The notes: a model not told the origin generated them from the letters alone. A stretch of 64,000 nucleotides of DNA from Pedococcus badiiscoriae (GCF_013408925.1 NZ_JACCAB010000001.1:2108001-2172000); one strand, 5' to 3'. Positions 9,186 through 18,297 are shown, counted from the first letter of the stretch. Made by a program: numbers and translations.

Positions 9186-9691
9186 GCGGGTCCCGCCGTG
9201 GTCTCGGACTTCAGCTCGGCGGCGCGCAGCACGGACTTCACGATGTTCTGGTAACCGGTGCAGCGACACAGGTTGCCCGAGATGGCGTCGCGGGCCTCCT
9301 CGGCGGTCGGGTGGGGGTGGTCGTCGAGGTAGGCCGTGATGGTGGTCAGGAACCCGGGGGTGCAGAAGCCGCACTGCAGACCATGGCACTCGGTGAACGC
9401 CTGCTGGACCGGACCCATGGAGTCGATGGTGCCGAGCCCCTCGACGGTCGTGATCGCGTGGGCCTGGGCGGTGACCGCGAACATCAGGCAGGAGCGCATG
9501 GGCCGGCCGTCGACGAGGACCGTGCAGGCGCCGCAGACCCCGTGCTCGCAGCCGACGTGGGTGCCGGTGAGCCGCAGGTCGTGGCGCAGGAAGTCCGACA
9601 GCAGCCGACGGGCCGGAGCCTTGGCATGCCGCGGCACCCCGTTGACGGTGACCGTCAGGTCGAGCAGCTCCTCCGTGGCCGGTTCGCTCAT
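9182..9691 (-). CDS. coxS: Molybdenum hydroxylase small subunit, two [2Fe-2S] clusters
   Basis: A 169-residue iron-sulfur subunit that passes electrons from the Mo site to FAD. Both clusters are complete. The plant-type N-terminal cluster has Cys48, Cys53, Cys56 and Cys68 (GCEHGVCGACTV and SCL). The C-terminal alpha-helical cluster has Cys107, Cys110, Cys142 and Cys144 (CGFCTPGF and CRCTGYQNI). Length is typical. The start ATG 9691 is coupled to coxM by an ATGA overlap. The order M-S-L is the same as in cox and related operons. Confidence 0.95.
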   Translation of the reverse strand: MSEPATEELLDLTVTVNGVPRHAKAPARRLLSDFLRHDLRLTGTHVGCEHGVCGACTVLVDGRPMRSCLMFAVTAQAHAITTVEGLGTIDSMGPVQQAFTECHGLQCGFCTPGFLTTITAYLDDHPHPTAEEARDAISGNLCRCTGYQNIVKSVLRAAELKSETTAGPA

Positions 9692-10590
9692 GCTGCTGGT
9701 CCTTCCGTGTCGTGCGGGACCGGCTGCGGCGCAACGGAGCTCGCGGCGGCCTCGGTCAGGGTGAGTCGGGCGAGCTCGGCGGCCAGCATGGCGCGGTACT
9801 CGGCAGTGGCGTGGATGTCGCCCTCGGGGTCGATGGAATCGCGGACCAGGTCGCCTGCGGCCGACCAGTCCACCGCGGCCGGCTCCAGGCCGGCGAAGAC
9901 GGAGGTGACGTCGAGGGTGCGGGGCACGTCGGTGACCGACACGAACGACAGGCGGGCGTCCGCGACGACGCCGTCGGTCGTGCGGACCGCAGCGGCCACG
10001 CCGGCCATGGCGTAGTCGCCGTGCCGCCGGGCGCGCTCCATGAAGGCCGTGCCGGTGCCCGCCGCGAACCGTCGGAACCGCACCGCGACGGCCAGCTCCT
10101 CTGGGGCCAGGGACGTCTCGAGCGCTCCGAGGAAGAAGTCGGCGACGGCGATCTCGCGGGAGCCGGAGGCGGAGACGGCCTCGACCACCCCGTCGGTCAG
10201 GGCGAGCATCGCGGGCATCTCGCCGGCCGCGTCGGCGTGGGCGATCGAGCCGACGGTCGTGCCCCGGTTGCGGATGACCGGGTGGGCCACGCAGACCAGC
10301 GCCTGGCGCAGCAGCGGCAACGCGGCATACGCCTGCGCGTGGTGCTCCAGCTGCGCGTGGCGCACCAGCGCGCCCACCCGCACCTCGGTGTCGCTCACGA
10401 CCACGTCGGCGAGACCGGAGACCTGGTTGATGTCGACCAGGTGGGCAGGTGAGGCGAGGCGCATGTTGAGGATCGGGATGAGGCTCTGGCCGCCCGCGAG
10501 GACCTTGCCGTCGTGTCCCACCTCGGCCAGCACCGCAACCGCCTCCGCGACGGTGCGAGGGGCGTGGTGGACGAACGGCGCGGGCTTCAC
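9688..10590 (-). CDS. coxM: Molybdenum hydroxylase medium (FAD-binding) subunit
   Basis: A 300-residue flavoprotein subunit of the Mo hydroxylase that accepts electrons from the iron-sulfur subunit. The FAD-binding motifs are present: AGGQSLIP at residues 32-39 and TVGSIAHAD at residues 112-120, plus the CO dehydrogenase flavoprotein C-terminal domain. It is the first gene of the five-gene operon coxM-coxS-coxL-coxG-amidase, with every junction overlapping by one to four bases. The start is GTG 10590. CAGGAT lies six bases upstream and could be a -10 box or part of an AGGA ribosome site. The 96 bases between it and the hairpin at 10687-10715 should hold its promoter; no clear operator stands out. 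Confidence 0.93.
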   Translation of the reverse strand: MKPAPFVHHAPRTVAEAVAVLAEVGHDGKVLAGGQSLIPILNMRLASPAHLVDINQVSGLADVVVSDTEVRVGALVRHAQLEHHAQAYAALPLLRQALVCVAHPVIRNRGTTVGSIAHADAAGEMPAMLALTDGVVEAVSASGSREIAVADFFLGALETSLAPEELAVAVRFRRFAAGTGTAFMERARRHGDYAMAGVAAAVRTTDGVVADARLSFVSVTDVPRTLDVTSVFAGLEPAAVDWSAAGDLVRDSIDPEGDIHATAEYRAMLAAELARLTLTEAAASSVAPQPVPHDTEGPAA

Positions 10591-10686
10591 GGACTGATCC
10601 TGCCTTCTGCGGTGGATGGGGGAAAGGGCGGGGGAGCGGCGGGGCCGAGTGGTCGGCGCAGGCGGGGGAATGGCCGGGAAATGGCA

Positions 10687-10715
10687 CGGGCCCCCGATGC
10701 TGGATCGGGGGCCCG
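10687..10715 (-). terminator. Hairpin terminator after the NCS2 permease
   Basis: A perfect 12-base stem (CGGGCCCCCGAT paired with ATCGGGGGCCCG) with a 5-base loop lies just past the permease stop on the minus strand and before the coxM promoter region. There is no good T tract after it, which is usual for actinobacterial terminators. It should insulate coxM from permease transcription. Confidence 0.7.
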
Positions 10716-10726
10716 CACCACGAGGG

Positions 10727-12190
10727 TCAGCGTCGGGCGTCGTCCTGGTAGAGGTCGTCGACCCCGTCGCTGTCGCCGTAGGTCTCCCGACCGCCGACGG
10801 TCAGGACCGCACCCTCGGCCCGGGCTCGGAGCTCGGCGGGTGCCAGCGCCTTGGCGACGTGGTAGGCCACCACGGCGACGATGGTGCCCAGCGCGATCCC
10901 GGTGAGGGAGAAGCTGTCGGTGAACTTGAGCGTCACGTTGCCGATGCCGATGACGATGCCGGCAGCCACCGGGACCAGGTTGATCGGGTTGCCGAAGTCG
11001 ACCCCGTTCTCCTTCCAGATCTTGGCGCCGAGCAGGCCGATCATGCCGTAGAGGACGACCGTGATGCCGCCCAGGACGCCACCGGGGGTCGAGGCCACGA
11101 GCGCACCGAACTTCGGGGAGAACCCGAACAGGATCGCCACGATCGCCGCGACGAAGTACGCGGCCGTCGAGTAGACGCGCGTCGCTGCCATGACCCCGAT
11201 GTTCTCGGCGTAGGTCGTCGTCGGCGAACCACCCACCGCGGAGGCCACCACCGTGCCGAAGCCGTCAGCGGCGATGGCGCGACCCATGTAGGGGTTGAGG
11301 TCGGTCTTGGTCATCTCGGCGACGGCCTTGACGTGCCCGGTGTTCTCGGCGATCAGGGCGATCACGGCAGGCACCACCAGCAGGATGGCGGCCACCGAGA
11401 ACGACGGTGCGTGCCAGCCGACGACCTCCTTGCCACCGACGACCTGGGTGTGCGGCGGGAAGCCGAACAGCGCGGCGTCCTTGATGCCCTGGAAGTTGGT
11501 GCGGAAGTGCGTGGTGATCTTGCCGGCGCCGGGGTCGAACGAGGTGATCTTGCCGAAGCCCTTGTCGAACAGCCAGGACAGGACGTAGCCGAAGATCAGC
11601 GCGAGGAAGATCGCGATGCGCCCGATGAAGCCCTTGAAGGCGACCGCACAGATGATCGTGAAGGTCATCACCAGCAGCGCGACCCACTGGTCCTGCGGCC
11701 AGTAGATGTTGGCGACCACCGGCGCGAGGTTGAAGCCGATGAGCATGACCACGGCACCGGTCACGACCGGCGGGAGCACCCTGTGCAGCACGGCCGACCC
11801 GAGGAAGTGGATGAGCACACCCACCAGGGCCAGCACGACGCCCGCCACGAGGATCGCACCGGTGACGGTGGCCGAGGTCGAGCCCGCCTGTGCGCGAATG
11901 GCCACCACGGCCCCGACGAACGAGGCCGACGTCCCCAGGTAGCTGGGGACCTTGCCCTGGACGATCAGCAGGAAGCAGATCGTCGCGACGCCGCTCATCA
12001 TGATCGCGAGCTGGGCGTTGAGCCCCATGATCAGGGGGAAGACGAACGTTGCCCCGAACATGGCCACGACGTGCTGGGCGCCGAGCCCGATCGTCTTGCC
12101 CCACGACAGTCGCTCGTCGGGAGCGACGACGTCATCGGGGCCCATGGTGCGGCCGTCTCCATGCAGTTTCCAACCCAGGCCCAATGACAT
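10727..12190 (-). CDS. NCS2-family nucleobase (uracil/xanthine-type) permease
   Basis: A 487-residue polytopic membrane transporter of the nucleobase-cation symporter-2 family. It shows the TM1 QH motif (GLGAQHVVAMFGATF), repeated hydrophobic helices over most of its length, the conserved PPVVTGAVVMLIGFNLAP segment, an ENTGHVKAV motif in the substrate-binding helix and GGSPTTTYAENIGVM. AAGGAG five bases before ATG 12190 fixes the start, six codons after an upstream alternative. It lies between the PucR regulator and the Mo hydroxylase operon, so it probably imports the base or related heterocycle that the cluster degrades. Uracil, xanthine, urate and related rings are all carried by this family and I cannot choose among them. 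Confidence 0.92.
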   Translation of the reverse strand: MSLGLGWKLHGDGRTMGPDDVVAPDERLSWGKTIGLGAQHVVAMFGATFVFPLIMGLNAQLAIMMSGVATICFLLIVQGKVPSYLGTSASFVGAVVAIRAQAGSTSATVTGAILVAGVVLALVGVLIHFLGSAVLHRVLPPVVTGAVVMLIGFNLAPVVANIYWPQDQWVALLVMTFTIICAVAFKGFIGRIAIFLALIFGYVLSWLFDKGFGKITSFDPGAGKITTHFRTNFQGIKDAALFGFPPHTQVVGGKEVVGWHAPSFSVAAILLVVPAVIALIAENTGHVKAVAEMTKTDLNPYMGRAIAADGFGTVVASAVGGSPTTTYAENIGVMAATRVYSTAAYFVAAIVAILFGFSPKFGALVASTPGGVLGGITVVLYGMIGLLGAKIWKENGVDFGNPINLVPVAAGIVIGIGNVTLKFTDSFSLTGIALGTIVAVVAYHVAKALAPAELRARAEGAVLTVGGRETYGDSDGVDDLYQDDARR

Positions 12191-12381
12191 GCGGACTCCT
12201 TTATCCACCAGGGGCCACCCCAGGTGACGTGGCCCACAGTCCCGTTCGGGATAGGCGAAAACTAGCGGCCAGACCGGGCCGGTGCATTGGGCAATTGTTG
12301 CTATCGGAGCCGGAGCGCCTTTCGGCAGAGTATGCGGAGTGGCGCGCTCGCGTTTCCCGTCCCGGAGGAGTCGAATGGGCT

Positions 12382-12414
12382 GTGCCGCGTCCCTCCCGCC
12401 AGAGGGCGCGGCAC
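12382..12414 (-). terminator. Hairpin terminator after pucR
   Basis: GTGCCGCG (12382-12389) pairs with CGCGGCAC (12407-12414). Inside it, CCCTC (12391-12395) pairs with GAGGG (12402-12406), so the full stem is 13 pairs with one bulged T and a 6-base loop. It lies 78 bases past the pucR stop. There is no T tract. Confidence 0.6.
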
Positions 12415-12437
12415 CTTCATGTGGGGTCCCACGGATG

Positions 12438-12479
12438 GCACGCGGACGGCATGCAGACGCATGCGGACGGCATGCAGAC
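12438..12479. repeat. Two 21-base tandem copies downstream of pucR
   Basis: GCACGCGGACGGCATGCAGAC is followed directly by the same unit with one change (GCATGCGG). Each copy contains GCATGC-type self-complementary sequence. The pair lies 12-54 bases past the pucR stop and upstream of the permease. It may be a simple duplication or paired protein sites. Confidence 0.7.
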
Positions 12480-12491
12480 GCCTACAGGGGC

Positions 12492-14201
12492 TCAGATGCC
12501 CCGCATCTGGTGCACCTTGAGGGCCAGCGCGAGCTTGAGCCGCAGCTGGGGGTCGGTGGTGAACGGGCCGAGCATCTTCTCGAGCTTCACGATCCGGTAG
12601 CGCAGCGTGTTGTAGTGGAAGAACAGCCGGCGGGCCGTCTCGGCCACGTTCATGTTGGTGTCGATGAGGATCGACAGGGTGCGCCTCAGGTCGACGTTCT
12701 CGGGGGAGTCGTCGGCAGCGAGGCCGCCCAGCGACTCGTCCACGAAGCGGCGCAGGTCGGCGCTGTCCGGGATCAGCGCGAGCAGCCGGAAGACCCCGAG
12801 GCCGTCGAAGTGGGTGACCGCCGAGTCACCGTGCAGCTGGCGTCCGACGCTCACCGCGCTGAGCGCCTCGTCGTAGGCCTGCGGCAGGTCGGCGACGGAG
12901 TCGATCGGCCGGGAGACACCGGTGGAGAAGGTGCGCCGACCGCCGCCGCCGATCCCGCTGATGACCCGGACGACTTCGGAGACGGTGCGCATGATCGCGT
13001 CGGTGTCCGCCGTGGGCGAGACGCCGCAGAGCGCGACGACCTCCTGGCTGAACCCCATCACCGGCGCCCGCGGGTCCCGCACTGCCATCGCCTGGCTCCA
13101 TGCCCGCGAGAAGCGTTCCTGCAGGACGCCGACCTCCTCCGGTGACCGCGTCGAGTGCGCGTCGTCCTCGTCGGTCTCGGCGACGACGACGACGAGCCGG
13201 CGGTCGATGTCCCACCCCAGGGAGGCCGCGTGGGCCACGGCCTCGGTGGGGGAGCCGGCCCGTCCGGACAGGGCGTCCCGCAGGAACTCGGCGCGGTACT
13301 TGCTCTCGACCGCGGAGACGGCCTGCTCCTTGGTGATGGCCAGCGCCGCCACCGTGGCGGCCCGCTCGAGCAGGTGGACGTCGTCGGCGGTGAGGGCGCG
13401 GTCCCCGACGAACGCGGCCAGCAGCCCGTGGTTGAGGTTGCCCGCGGCGATCCGCACCATGGCGCGGCGGGCGCTGGCTCCGTGGGGAGGGCGGATGCCG
13501 ACCGGCTCGTGCTCGGTGATGAGGCGGCCGGTGCGGTCGAAGCAGTCGAGGGACAGTGCCGCGGCGAGGTCGGCCTCCGACCCGGCGCTGGCCAGCACCC
13601 GACCGTCGCTGGTGGTCACCATGGCCGCGCCTCCCAGGAACCCGGCCAGCTGCTGGCAGAGGTCTTCGAGCCCACCCCCGGCGAGGACGACCCCGACCAG
13701 GATCTGGTGGGCCTCCTCGACCCGTTCGAGGATGCCGGCCTGCTGGTCCAGCACCGCCTCGAGGACCTCGGTGACGATCCGCTCGGGCGCGGCGGTGCGC
13801 GATGCCAGCACCAGCGGGAGCCTCGCCGCGGCGGCCTGTGAGCCCCAGTGCAGGGCCTGGTCGGAGGTGCCGCCGGCGACGGCCAGCGCGGTGGCACCGT
13901 CGAGGGAGCACTGTTCGAAGGGGTCGCGGCCTGCTGCCTGCCAGGCCTCGATGGTCTCGGCGTCCGCGCAGACCAGGTGGTGGCGGGGCTCAGGTGCGGC
14001 GCCGAGCAACGAGGCCCGGCTGACGCCTCGCGCCGGCTCGTCGGGGTCGTGGAGCAGCCGAGCGCCCGCCAGCGATGGCAGCGCCAGCAGTCGCTCGAGG
14101 CTCACGCCGCCGACGAGGTCGTGGCTGGGCGGGGCCGTGAGGGGGGAGGCCGATGGCAACTCCGCGTCAACCAGGGCGTCATCCTTGGCAACATTCACCA
14201 T
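12492..14201 (-). CDS. PucR-family transcriptional regulator
   Basis: A 569-residue regulator. The N-terminal part (about residues 25-170) matches the purine-catabolism regulator PucR sensor-like domain, a GAF-like middle region follows (VTTSDGRVLASAG), and the C-terminal PucR helix-turn-helix is clear at about residues 515-543 (NVAETARRLFFHYNTLRYR). PucR proteins control purine and ureide catabolism in other bacteria. The gene lies between the permease and the divergent DUF2877-fdrA-DUF1116 operon, so it is the obvious local regulator for the block. The start ATG 14201 has TACAGT six bases upstream and no ribosome site, suggesting a leaderless message. Confidence 0.92.
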   Translation of the reverse strand: MVNVAKDDALVDAELPSASPLTAPPSHDLVGGVSLERLLALPSLAGARLLHDPDEPARGVSRASLLGAAPEPRHHLVCADAETIEAWQAAGRDPFEQCSLDGATALAVAGGTSDQALHWGSQAAAARLPLVLASRTAAPERIVTEVLEAVLDQQAGILERVEEAHQILVGVVLAGGGLEDLCQQLAGFLGGAAMVTTSDGRVLASAGSEADLAAALSLDCFDRTGRLITEHEPVGIRPPHGASARRAMVRIAAGNLNHGLLAAFVGDRALTADDVHLLERAATVAALAITKEQAVSAVESKYRAEFLRDALSGRAGSPTEAVAHAASLGWDIDRRLVVVVAETDEDDAHSTRSPEEVGVLQERFSRAWSQAMAVRDPRAPVMGFSQEVVALCGVSPTADTDAIMRTVSEVVRVISGIGGGGRRTFSTGVSRPIDSVADLPQAYDEALSAVSVGRQLHGDSAVTHFDGLGVFRLLALIPDSADLRRFVDESLGGLAADDSPENVDLRRTLSILIDTNMNVAETARRLFFHYNTLRYRIVKLEKMLGPFTTDPQLRLKLALALKVHQMRGI

Positions 14202-14207
14202 GAGCCG

Positions 14208-14213
14208 ACTGTA
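14208..14213 (-). promoter_or_regulatory. -10 box of a leaderless pucR promoter
   Basis: TACAGT on the minus strand ends six bases before the pucR ATG. That spacing puts transcription start at or next to the start codon. It shares the 83-base divergent gap with TAGCGT (14225-14230), a candidate -10 for the DUF2877 operon on the plus strand. Confidence 0.55.
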
Positions 14214-14284
14214 ACGGCACTCGATAGCGTCGCTGCGTCAGTCCGAGGAAACCCCGAGGAACCCGCACGCACCGGAGGTCGTCC

Positions 14285-15232
14285 GTGACAGCGTCCGAGC
14301 CGCTCTGGCCGGCAGCGGTGTCCGAACGTGCTGCCACGCTGGTCCACGGACCCGCCCGCTCGGCGAAGGTCCTCGGCACCTTTCCGACGGCGCTCTACCT
14401 CCAGGTCGGCGGCCACGCGCGGGTCCTCCCGGTCGTGACCCCCGACGGCCTGCGCCTGCCGACAGCCCTGGCCGTCGCGACCTCGTTGCCCAGGGTCGGG
14501 TGGGGCGTCCAGCCGGGCGACGACGTCGTGGTGGGTGGTGGTGACGTGCTGCTGCCGGGCGTGACGATCCGCGCCGTCCGCACCTGGCACCCGCGCCGGG
14601 TGCCGACCGCCTCCGTCGCGACGTTCCTCGGTGCGCCGCTTGCCCCCCTGGCTCTGCCCTGGCGAGCCGCCTCGCGCGTGCTCACGCAAGGACTGACCGG
14701 CGACGAGCGCTCCCTGCCGTCCCGGGTGCAGGAGCTGGTGGGGCGGGGACCTGGTCTCACCCCGAGCGGCGACGACGTCCTGTGCGGGGTGATGCTCGCC
14801 CTGCGCCTGCACCCTCGGGGATCCGACGTGCTGCTGGGCCGCCTCTGGCGGGCGGTGCGTCCGCTGCTCGCGACGACCACGAGCCTGTCCGCGGCCCTGC
14901 TCACCGAGGCTGCGCGGGGGTATGCCGTGGCGCCGGTCGTGCGCCTCACCGAGGCTCTGGCGGGCGCCGACCGCGCAGCCCCGACGGGCTCGGCACGCCT
15001 GACGGGGGAGACCGGCCCCGCGGGCTCCACGCTCCCCGACGAGGTCGCCGCAGCCATCCGCGAGGTGCTCGCCATCGGTCACTCCTCGGGTGCCGACCTG
15101 CTGGGCGGCCTCGCCGGCTGCCTCGACGCGCTCGACGCCCTCGACGAGGCTGACTCGGCTGACCTCCTCGGCGCCCCCGACCTGCTCGTCCACTCCGGCC
15201 GCCCGGCCATGACCCCCAGGAGCCTTCAGTGA
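14285..15232 (+). CDS. allH: DUF2877 protein, probable oxamate carbamoyltransferase subunit (AllH-like)
   Basis: A 315-residue DUF2877 protein. The family motif GRGPGLTPSGDDVLCG is at residues 153-168 and GHSSGADLLGG at 265-275. The E. coli homologue YlbF (AllH) is one of three subunits, with FdrA and YlbE, of the carbamoyltransferase that converts oxalurate and phosphate to oxamate and carbamoyl phosphate. Start GTG 14285 has GGAGG six bases upstream. It is first in a tightly coupled three-gene operon. The gene symbol is transferred from that family knowledge, and the actual substrate here is not proven. Confidence 0.82.
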   Translation: MTASEPLWPAAVSERAATLVHGPARSAKVLGTFPTALYLQVGGHARVLPVVTPDGLRLPTALAVATSLPRVGWGVQPGDDVVVGGGDVLLPGVTIRAVRTWHPRRVPTASVATFLGAPLAPLALPWRAASRVLTQGLTGDERSLPSRVQELVGRGPGLTPSGDDVLCGVMLALRLHPRGSDVLLGRLWRAVRPLLATTTSLSAALLTEAARGYAVAPVVRLTEALAGADRAAPTGSARLTGETGPAGSTLPDEVAAAIREVLAIGHSSGADLLGGLAGCLDALDALDEADSADLLGAPDLLVHSGRPAMTPRSLQ

Positions 15233-16794
15233 CCGACCACCTCGAGGTCCGCAGCGGGGCCTACTACGACTCGGTCAGCCTGATGCAGGTCTCCCGGCAG
15301 GTCGCCGGTGCCCCCGGCGTGGCGGCCGCACAGGTTGCGATGGCCACCGAGCTGAACCTCGACGTCATCGCCGGCATGGGGTTCTCGGTCCCCGCCGGCG
15401 TCCAGCCCAACGACCTCGTGGTCGCGATCCGAGCCGAGGACGAGAACGGCGTCGCCAGCGGGTTGACCGCCCTCGAGACGGCCCTGGCCGCCCTGCGGTC
15501 CGCGGGGTCGCAGGCCGGCGGCTTCGGTGAGGCCCCTGCCCCTCGCACCCTCGGACGCGCCGTCGCGGTCGGGGCTGCCAACCTCGCCCTGGTCTCCGTC
15601 CCCGGCCAGTACGCCACCGTCGAGGCCTACGACGCCATCGACCGCGGTGTCTCGGTCATGCTCTTCTCGGACAACGTGCCGGTCGAGGACGAGGTGCGGC
15701 TCAAGGACGCCGCGGCCGCCCGGGACATCCTGGTCATGGGGCCGGACTGCGGCACCGCCGTCGTCGCCGGCGTCGCCCTGGGCTTCGCCAACGTCGTCGA
15801 GCGGGGCCCCGTCGGCATCGTCGCGGCGTCCGGCACCGGTGCACAGCAGGCGATGGCCCTGCTCGACGCCGCCGGGCTGGGGGTGAGCCACTGCCTCGGC
15901 GTCGGGGGCCGGGACCTCTCGGCCACGGTCGGCGGCCGCTCCACGAGGCAGGCTCTCGCGGCGCTCGCGGCAGACGAGTCGACCGAGGCGATCATCGTGG
16001 TGTCGAAGCCTCCGGCCGCGCAGGTGCTCGCCGACCTCGAGGCGTATGCCGGCGAGCTCGGAAAGCCGGTCCACTGGGCGACGCTCGGCACCGGGCGCCC
16101 CGACCTGACGGCCGCCGTGGAGGCCTTCCTCGAGGCCCGCGGGCAGGCCGTCCCCACCTGGCCGTCCTGGCCCGCGCACGACTCGCGCGACCCGCTCGAC
16201 CCCCTCGACGCGGCGACGGGAGCCAGCGGCCGGTACCTGCGCGGGCTCTTCTGTGGCGGCACCCTCGCCGACGAGGCGATGCTCGTCGCCGGGGCGCAGC
16301 TCGGCGGCATACGGTCCAACATCCCGCTCGCCCCCGAGCTGGCGCTCGACGCGGACCTGCGGGCCGACGACCACGTCGTGATCGACTTCGGCGACGACGG
16401 CCTGACCCGGGGTCGGGCCCACCCGATGATCGACCCGACCCTGCGGCTGGAGCGGGTCGCCGCCGAGGGGAGCGACCCGACCTGCGGGGTGCTGTTGCTC
16501 GACCTCGTGCTCGGTCACGGCGCCCACCCCGACCCGGGGCCCGAGCTCGCGGACGCCATCCGTGGGGCGCGCGAGGCTGCCCGTTCCGGCGGGCGCGAGC
16601 TGCCGGTCGTGGTCTCGCTCACCGGCACCCGTGGGGACCCCCAGGACCTTGCCGCGACAGCCGCGGCGCTGTCCGCGGCGGGCGCGTCCGTGCACCTGTC
16701 CAACGCCGAAGCCACCCGGACGGCTCTGTCCCTGCTGTCCGACCTGCCGGCCGACCTGCTGTCCGACACCGACCCCCTGGGAGGACCTCGATGA
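15229..16794 (+). CDS. fdrA: FdrA family protein, probable oxamate carbamoyltransferase subunit (AllF-like)
   Basis: A 521-residue protein of the acyl-CoA synthetase/succinyl-CoA ligase alpha-like superfamily. FdrA features include LMQVSRQVAGAPGV near the N-terminus, GPDCGTAVVAG at residues 171-181 and the phosphate-loop-like ASGTGAQQAM at 200-209. In E. coli FdrA (AllF) is the central subunit of oxamate carbamoyltransferase. Start GTG 15229 overlaps the DUF2877 stop (GTGA), with AGGAG seven bases upstream. Its stop overlaps the next start (ATGA), so the three subunits should be made in step. No carbamate kinase, the usual partner that harvests ATP from carbamoyl phosphate, is in the window. 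Confidence 0.9.
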   Translation: MTDHLEVRSGAYYDSVSLMQVSRQVAGAPGVAAAQVAMATELNLDVIAGMGFSVPAGVQPNDLVVAIRAEDENGVASGLTALETALAALRSAGSQAGGFGEAPAPRTLGRAVAVGAANLALVSVPGQYATVEAYDAIDRGVSVMLFSDNVPVEDEVRLKDAAAARDILVMGPDCGTAVVAGVALGFANVVERGPVGIVAASGTGAQQAMALLDAAGLGVSHCLGVGGRDLSATVGGRSTRQALAALAADESTEAIIVVSKPPAAQVLADLEAYAGELGKPVHWATLGTGRPDLTAAVEAFLEARGQAVPTWPSWPAHDSRDPLDPLDAATGASGRYLRGLFCGGTLADEAMLVAGAQLGGIRSNIPLAPELALDADLRADDHVVIDFGDDGLTRGRAHPMIDPTLRLERVAAEGSDPTCGVLLLDLVLGHGAHPDPGPELADAIRGAREAARSGGRELPVVVSLTGTRGDPQDLAATAAALSAAGASVHLSNAEATRTALSLLSDLPADLLSDTDPLGGPR

Positions 16795-18200
16795 CCTCGC
16801 CCCTGCACGGGCTGCTGGCCGCGGACCCGGTGCTCGCCACCGCTGGTGCCTCGATGTTCGCGGACGCCTTGCGCGACCAGGCGGTGGTGGTCACCGAGAC
16901 GGACTGGCAGCCACCCCTCGACGGCACCGCCGCCCACCTGACCGCCGTCCTGGGTGACGCGCGCCGCGCCGACGCGAATGCCGTTGCGCTGCAGCGGATG
17001 ACGGCGGCAGGCGCCGACTTCGTCGACGTGCGTCCGGCCAGCGAGGCGCTGGGTCTCGAACGCGGTACGTTCCTGCACGCCGGTCCTCCCATCGAGTGGG
17101 ACCGGGCCTCCGGGCCGCTGCGCGGAGCCCTCATCGGCGCCATGCTCTTCGAGGGGATGGCGGACACCCCCGAGGCCGCCGAGGCTGCCTTGTCACGGGG
17201 TGACGTCGAGCTCGAGCCGTGTCACCACCGTGACGCGGTCGGACCGATGGCCGGCGTGATCTCGCCCTCGATGTGGGTCTACGAGCTGCGCGACGAGGTC
17301 CATGACCACACCTCGTGGTGCTCCCTCAACGAGGGACTGGGCAAGGTGCTGCGTTACGGCGCCTACGGCCCCGAGGTCATCGACCGGCTGCACTGGATGA
17401 ACTCGGTGCTGGGGCCGTTGCTGCAGCAGGCGATCCGCGCCGCGGGTCCCATCGACGTGAAGTCGATCATCGCCCAGATGCTGCAGATGGGCGACGAGGG
17501 CCACAACCGCAACCGGGCCGGTTCGCTGATGCTCCTGCGCGAGCTGCTGCCCTCGCTCATCGTCGCCGAGGCGTCGTCCGCGGACATCGCCGAGGCGGTG
17601 CGGTTCTCGGGCGCCAACGAGCACTTCTTCCTCAACCTGGGTATGCCGGCCTGCAAGCTGTCCACGTTGGCGGCCGAGGGGATCGCGGGCTCGACCGTGG
17701 TCACCACCATGGCCCGCAACGGCACGGACTTCGGGATCCGCACGGCCGGCACCGGCGCACAGTGGTTCACCGGCCCGGCCAACACGCCCGAGGGACTGTT
17801 CCTGGGCTCGTACGGGCCGGACGACGCGAACCCCGACATCGGGGACTCGGCCATCACCGAGACGGCGGGCATCGGCGGCTTCGCGATGGCGGCGGCGCCG
17901 GCGATCGTCCGGTTCGTCGGCGGCGACGTGCCCCTGGCGCTGCGGGCCACGCGCACCATGTACGAGATCACCGTCGGCGAGCACACGGCATACCAGGTGC
18001 CCATCCTGGAGTTCCGCGGAACGCCGACGGGGATCGACGTCTCGGCCGTCGTGCGCACCGGGATCCTGCCGCAGATCAACACCGGCATGGCGGGACGCGT
18101 GGCGGGGACGGGCCAGGTCGGCGCCGGCCTGGTGACCCCGCCCGCGGAGTGCTTCACCCAGGCGATCGCCGCGCTGGCGGCCGCCGCGGGAACACCCTGA
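16791..18200 (+). CDS. allG: DUF1116 protein, probable oxamate carbamoyltransferase subunit (AllG-like)
   Basis: A 469-residue DUF1116 protein, homologous to E. coli YlbE (AllG), the third partner of FdrA. Recognisable stretches are [19 protein letters not shown], the cluster [15 protein letters not shown] in the centre, and [16 protein letters not shown], which are highly conserved in this family. Length is close to the family norm. It is last in the DUF2877-fdrA-DUF1116 operon, with an ATGA overlap to fdrA. The complete trio in one operon beside a PucR gene and hydantoinase genes is strong context for ureide carbamoyl-group recovery. Confidence 0.9.
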   Translation: MTSPLHGLLAADPVLATAGASMFADALRDQAVVVTETDWQPPLDGTAAHLTAVLGDARRADANAVALQRMTAAGADFVDVRPASEALGLERGTFLHAGPPIEWDRASGPLRGALIGAMLFEGMADTPEAAEAALSRGDVELEPCHHRDAVGPMAGVISPSMWVYELRDEVHDHTSWCSLNEGLGKVLRYGAYGPEVIDRLHWMNSVLGPLLQQAIRAAGPIDVKSIIAQMLQMGDEGHNRNRAGSLMLLRELLPSLIVAEASSADIAEAVRFSGANEHFFLNLGMPACKLSTLAAEGIAGSTVVTTMARNGTDFGIRTAGTGAQWFTGPANTPEGLFLGSYGPDDANPDIGDSAITETAGIGGFAMAAAPAIVRFVGGDVPLALRATRTMYEITVGEHTAYQVPILEFRGTPTGIDVSAVVRTGILPQINTGMAGRVAGTGQVGAGLVTPPAECFTQAIAALAAAAGTP

Positions 18201-18297
18201 CCTCCGCTCCGCCTCGTCCCGCGCCAGTCCTGTGCCCCGGACCACGCAGCGGCACTGCCGCGGGCGGTCGCAGTCGGGCGTGGCAGGATACGGGCTC

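Larger units (their letters stand above)
12191..12491. other. Intergenic region between pucR and the permease
   Basis: These 301 bases hold no gene that I can support. They should contain the permease promoter. Present are the pucR terminator hairpin (12382-12414), a 21-base tandem duplication (12438-12479) and a short A/T-rich patch around 12285-12302 with GGGCAATTGTTGC that could be an operator. I could not identify a convincing -35/-10 pair. Confidence 0.6.

Noticed and set aside
6819-9254. An 811-codon open frame on the plus strand opposite coxL
   Set aside because: It mirrors coxL, has low-complexity composition and no recognisable domain.
6753-10590. Aerobic CO dehydrogenase operon
   Set aside because: The gene order fits, but the active-site loop is RGAGR-type and lacks AYxCSFR.
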